From NCBI GenBank assembly GCA_946415695.1, contig CAMKTM010000177.1, forward strand, positions 1 to 5,120: a stretch of DNA of 5,120 nucleotides. The letters run 5' to 3'. The notes beneath the pieces are model-generated. The model did no database searches, was not told the origin of the DNA, and was given only the letters and a program-made list of their open reading frames with translations. The stretch is from an uncultured Prevotellaceae bacterium. Lineage in GTDB: Bacteria > Bacteroidota > Bacteroidia > Bacteroidales > Bacteroidaceae. A program made the translations under genes and the position numbers. Of the stretch, positions 3,855-5,120 are shown one piece after another (within the stretch, counting starts at the first letter, position 1; each line of letters begins with the position of its first letter).

Positions 3855-5120
3855 TTAATTCCCGTTTGCCAATGGCTTCAGGCCCATCTCTGCGGCTTTC
3901 TCGAGCATGAACTGGAAGGCGGCCTCGTGGTCGTTTGGTATGACGGAGTCCCAGATGGCGTCCTTGACGGCTTGCTTGAGCACGCCTATCTCTCGGCAGG
4001 GCTTGAGGCCGAAGGTCTGCATGATTTCCTCGCCGGTGATGGGGTTGTGCCAGGTGCGGTAGTTGTCGCGTGCCTGGAGGTCGATGAGTTTTTCGCGGAC
4101 GAGCTGGAAGTTCTCGAGGAAGCGTCGTTTCTTTTCGCGGTTCTTGCTGGTGATGTCGGCTTCGCAGAGTCGCATGAGGTCGTCGATGTCCTCTCCAGCC
4201 TCGAAGAGCAGGCGGCGGACGGCGCTGTCCGTCACCACGTCGTCGGCGATGGCGATGGGACGCATGTGTAGGCCAACGAGTTTCTCGACGTATGCCATGC
4301 GTTCGTCGGTCGGTAGCTTCATGCGTCGGAAGAGCGGCGCCACCATCTTCTGCCCGATGTAGTTGTGGTTGTGGAACGTCCAGCCAGCCTGGTTGTCCCA
4401 CCGCTTGCTGCGGGGCTTGCCGATGTCGTGCAGGAGGGCGGCCCAACGAAGCCATAATGAAGAATGAAGAATGAAGAATGAAGAATTTGCTACCGCACTG
4501 CCTACTCCTTCACTTGTTTTCGGCGACATTGTTGGGGCGGTAGCAAATTCTTCATTCTTCATTCTTAATTCTTCACTTCTTGCTACATTGTCCAGCACCT
4601 CGAGCGTGTGGTAGAAGTTGTCCTTGTGTGCACGGCCGTTGCGTGTCTCCACGCCTTCGAGTGCGGCCACTTCGGGGAGGATGATGGGCAGCAGTCCGCT
4701 CCGGCTCAGTTCGATGAAGCCGATGCTGGGCGTAGGCGTCATCATGATCTTGTTGAGTTCGTCGATGATGCGTTCCTGCGATATGATTTTGATGCGTTCG
4801 GCATTGCGTCGGAGCGCCTCGGCCGTCTCTTCCTCTATCTGGAAGCGGAGCTGCGTGGCGAAGCGTATGCATCGCATCATGCGCAGCGGGTCGTCGCTGA
4901 AGGTGATGTCGGGGTCGAGAGGGGTGGCGATGATGCCGTCCTCGAGATCGAGCAGTCCGTCGAAGAGGTCGATCAGCTCGCCGTAGCGGTCTTTGTTGAG
5001 ACAGAAGGCGAGGGCGTTGATGGTGAAGTCGCGGCGGTGGAGGTCGTCGTCGAGCGTGCCGTCCTCCACGATGGGCTTGCGGCTGTCGCGCTGATAGCTC
5101 TCGCGGCGTGCGCCGACGAA
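3855..5120 (-). CDS. cca: CCA-adding tRNA nucleotidyltransferase with HD domain (5' end beyond right edge)
   Basis: This class II nucleotidyltransferase builds or repairs the 3' CCA end of tRNAs from CTP and ATP without a nucleic acid template. 421 residues are visible, and the frame stays open to the right edge, starting FVGARRESYQR. The N-terminal GG motif and the DxD catalytic pair must lie upstream, outside the window. Seen, in visible numbering: RRDFTINA (29-36), DDPLRMMRCIRFA (76-88), then a C-terminal HD domain with YHTLEV (170-175), LLHDIGKP (229-236; H231, D232), HNHNYIG (250-256) and LHMRP (284-288). An earlier GTG (5069) is an internal valine, not the start, because the conserved sequence continues upstream of it. 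Residues about 181-222 are an extra segment encoded by a palindromic element; homologues as I remember them run almost directly from LDNVA to LWLRWAALLHDIGKP. The frame is intact across the insert, and all visible HD residues are present, so the enzyme is probably functional. Confidence 0.96.
   Translation of the reverse strand, partial: FVGARRESYQRDSRKPIVEDGTLDDDLHRRDFTINALAFCLNKDRYGELIDLFDGLLDLEDGIIATPLDPDITFSDDPLRMMRCIRFATQLRFQIEEETAEALRRNAERIKIISQERIIDELNKIMMTPTPSIGFIELSRSGLLPIILPEVAALEGVETRNGRAHKDNFYHTLEVLDNVARSEELRMKNEEFATAPTMSPKTSEGVGSAVANSSFFILHSSLWLRWAALLHDIGKPRSKRWDNQAGWTFHNHNYIGQKMVAPLFRRMKLPTDERMAYVEKLVGLHMRPIAIADDVVTDSAVRRLLFEAGEDIDDLMRLCEADITSKNREKKRRFLENFQLVREKLIDLQARDNYRTWHNPITGEEIMQTFGLKPCREIGVLKQAVKDAIWDSVIPNDHEAAFQFMLEKAAEMGLKPLANGN
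4456..4578. repeat. Palindromic element inserted in frame inside cca
   Basis: The left arm 4458-4496 and right arm 4537-4575 are inverted copies of 39 bp with one mismatch (4466 against 4567); the inner 30 bp are perfect (4467-4496 with 4537-4566). Each arm consists of about four AATGAAG-type 7-mers ending in AATTTGCTACCGC. The centre, 4497-4536, is 40 nt. The element has no stop in the cca frame and adds about 41 residues: a charged half (SEELRMKNEEF), a linker (TMSPKTSEGVG) and an apolar half (ANSSFFILHSS). The host codons for V-A just upstream (GTAGCAA, complement of 4580-4586) repeat the GTAGCAA of the right arm (4540-4546), a microhomology. It has no coding capacity for a transposase, so it is a non-autonomous or passively generated element. 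Confidence 0.88.

Noticed and set aside
3697..4455. 252-codon minus-strand frame overlapping cca
   Set aside because: Out of frame with cca, rich in R, P and H (shadow composition), while cca shows family motifs across the same span.
4456..4578. Palindrome as a transcription terminator or as evidence that cca is broken
   Set aside because: It lies in the middle of an intact frame with conserved HD motifs after it. The arms are followed by neither a stop codon nor a frameshift.

Overview
The window comes from a member of the Bacteroidota, probably a Bacteroidales or Prevotella-like bacterium. The protein sequences resemble that group, a TAnnTTTG-type promoter box is present, the starts lack strong Shine-Dalgarno sequences, and short AT-rich repeats of the AATTCAT / TAAATGG / AAGAATTAAG kind lie between genes. 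The genus is a guess. Every gene is on the minus strand, so transcription runs from high to low coordinates.

Region by region, in transcription order: (1) 5120-3855, the 3' part of cca, a CCA-adding tRNA nucleotidyltransferase with an HD domain. It runs off the right edge and carries an in-frame palindromic insert at about 4456-4578. (2) 3854-3459, a 396-bp non-coding region. It holds overlapping inverted repeats, one good promoter box (3678-3685), four tandem 35-bp GC-rich repeats (3525-3664), and an AT-rich block of 7-8 bp repeats just before the next gene. (3) 3458-1941, gpmI, the cofactor-independent phosphoglycerate mutase of glycolysis. (4) 1900-914, a DNA cytosine-5 methyltransferase, overlapping (5) 981-112, a restriction endonuclease of the NgoMIV family. 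Together these form a type II restriction-modification pair whose predicted target is GCCGGC. (6) 87-1, the first 29 codons of ung (uracil-DNA glycosylase), running off the left edge.

The flanking genes are housekeeping genes for tRNA maturation, glycolysis and base-excision repair. The restriction-modification pair sits tightly between gpmI and ung, is visibly more AT-rich than gpmI and cca, and looks like an acquired cassette. M comes before R, and their ends overlap, so R expression is probably coupled to M translation.

The most unusual object is the palindrome inside cca. Two arms of about 39 bp, differing at one position, flank a 40-nt centre, and the whole element is translated without a stop as about 41 extra residues between two conserved parts of the HD domain. 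Second is the 35-bp tandem repeat array, which would be transcribed as the leader of gpmI if the promoter call is right. I saw no CRISPR array, tRNA, rRNA, transposase or prophage gene.
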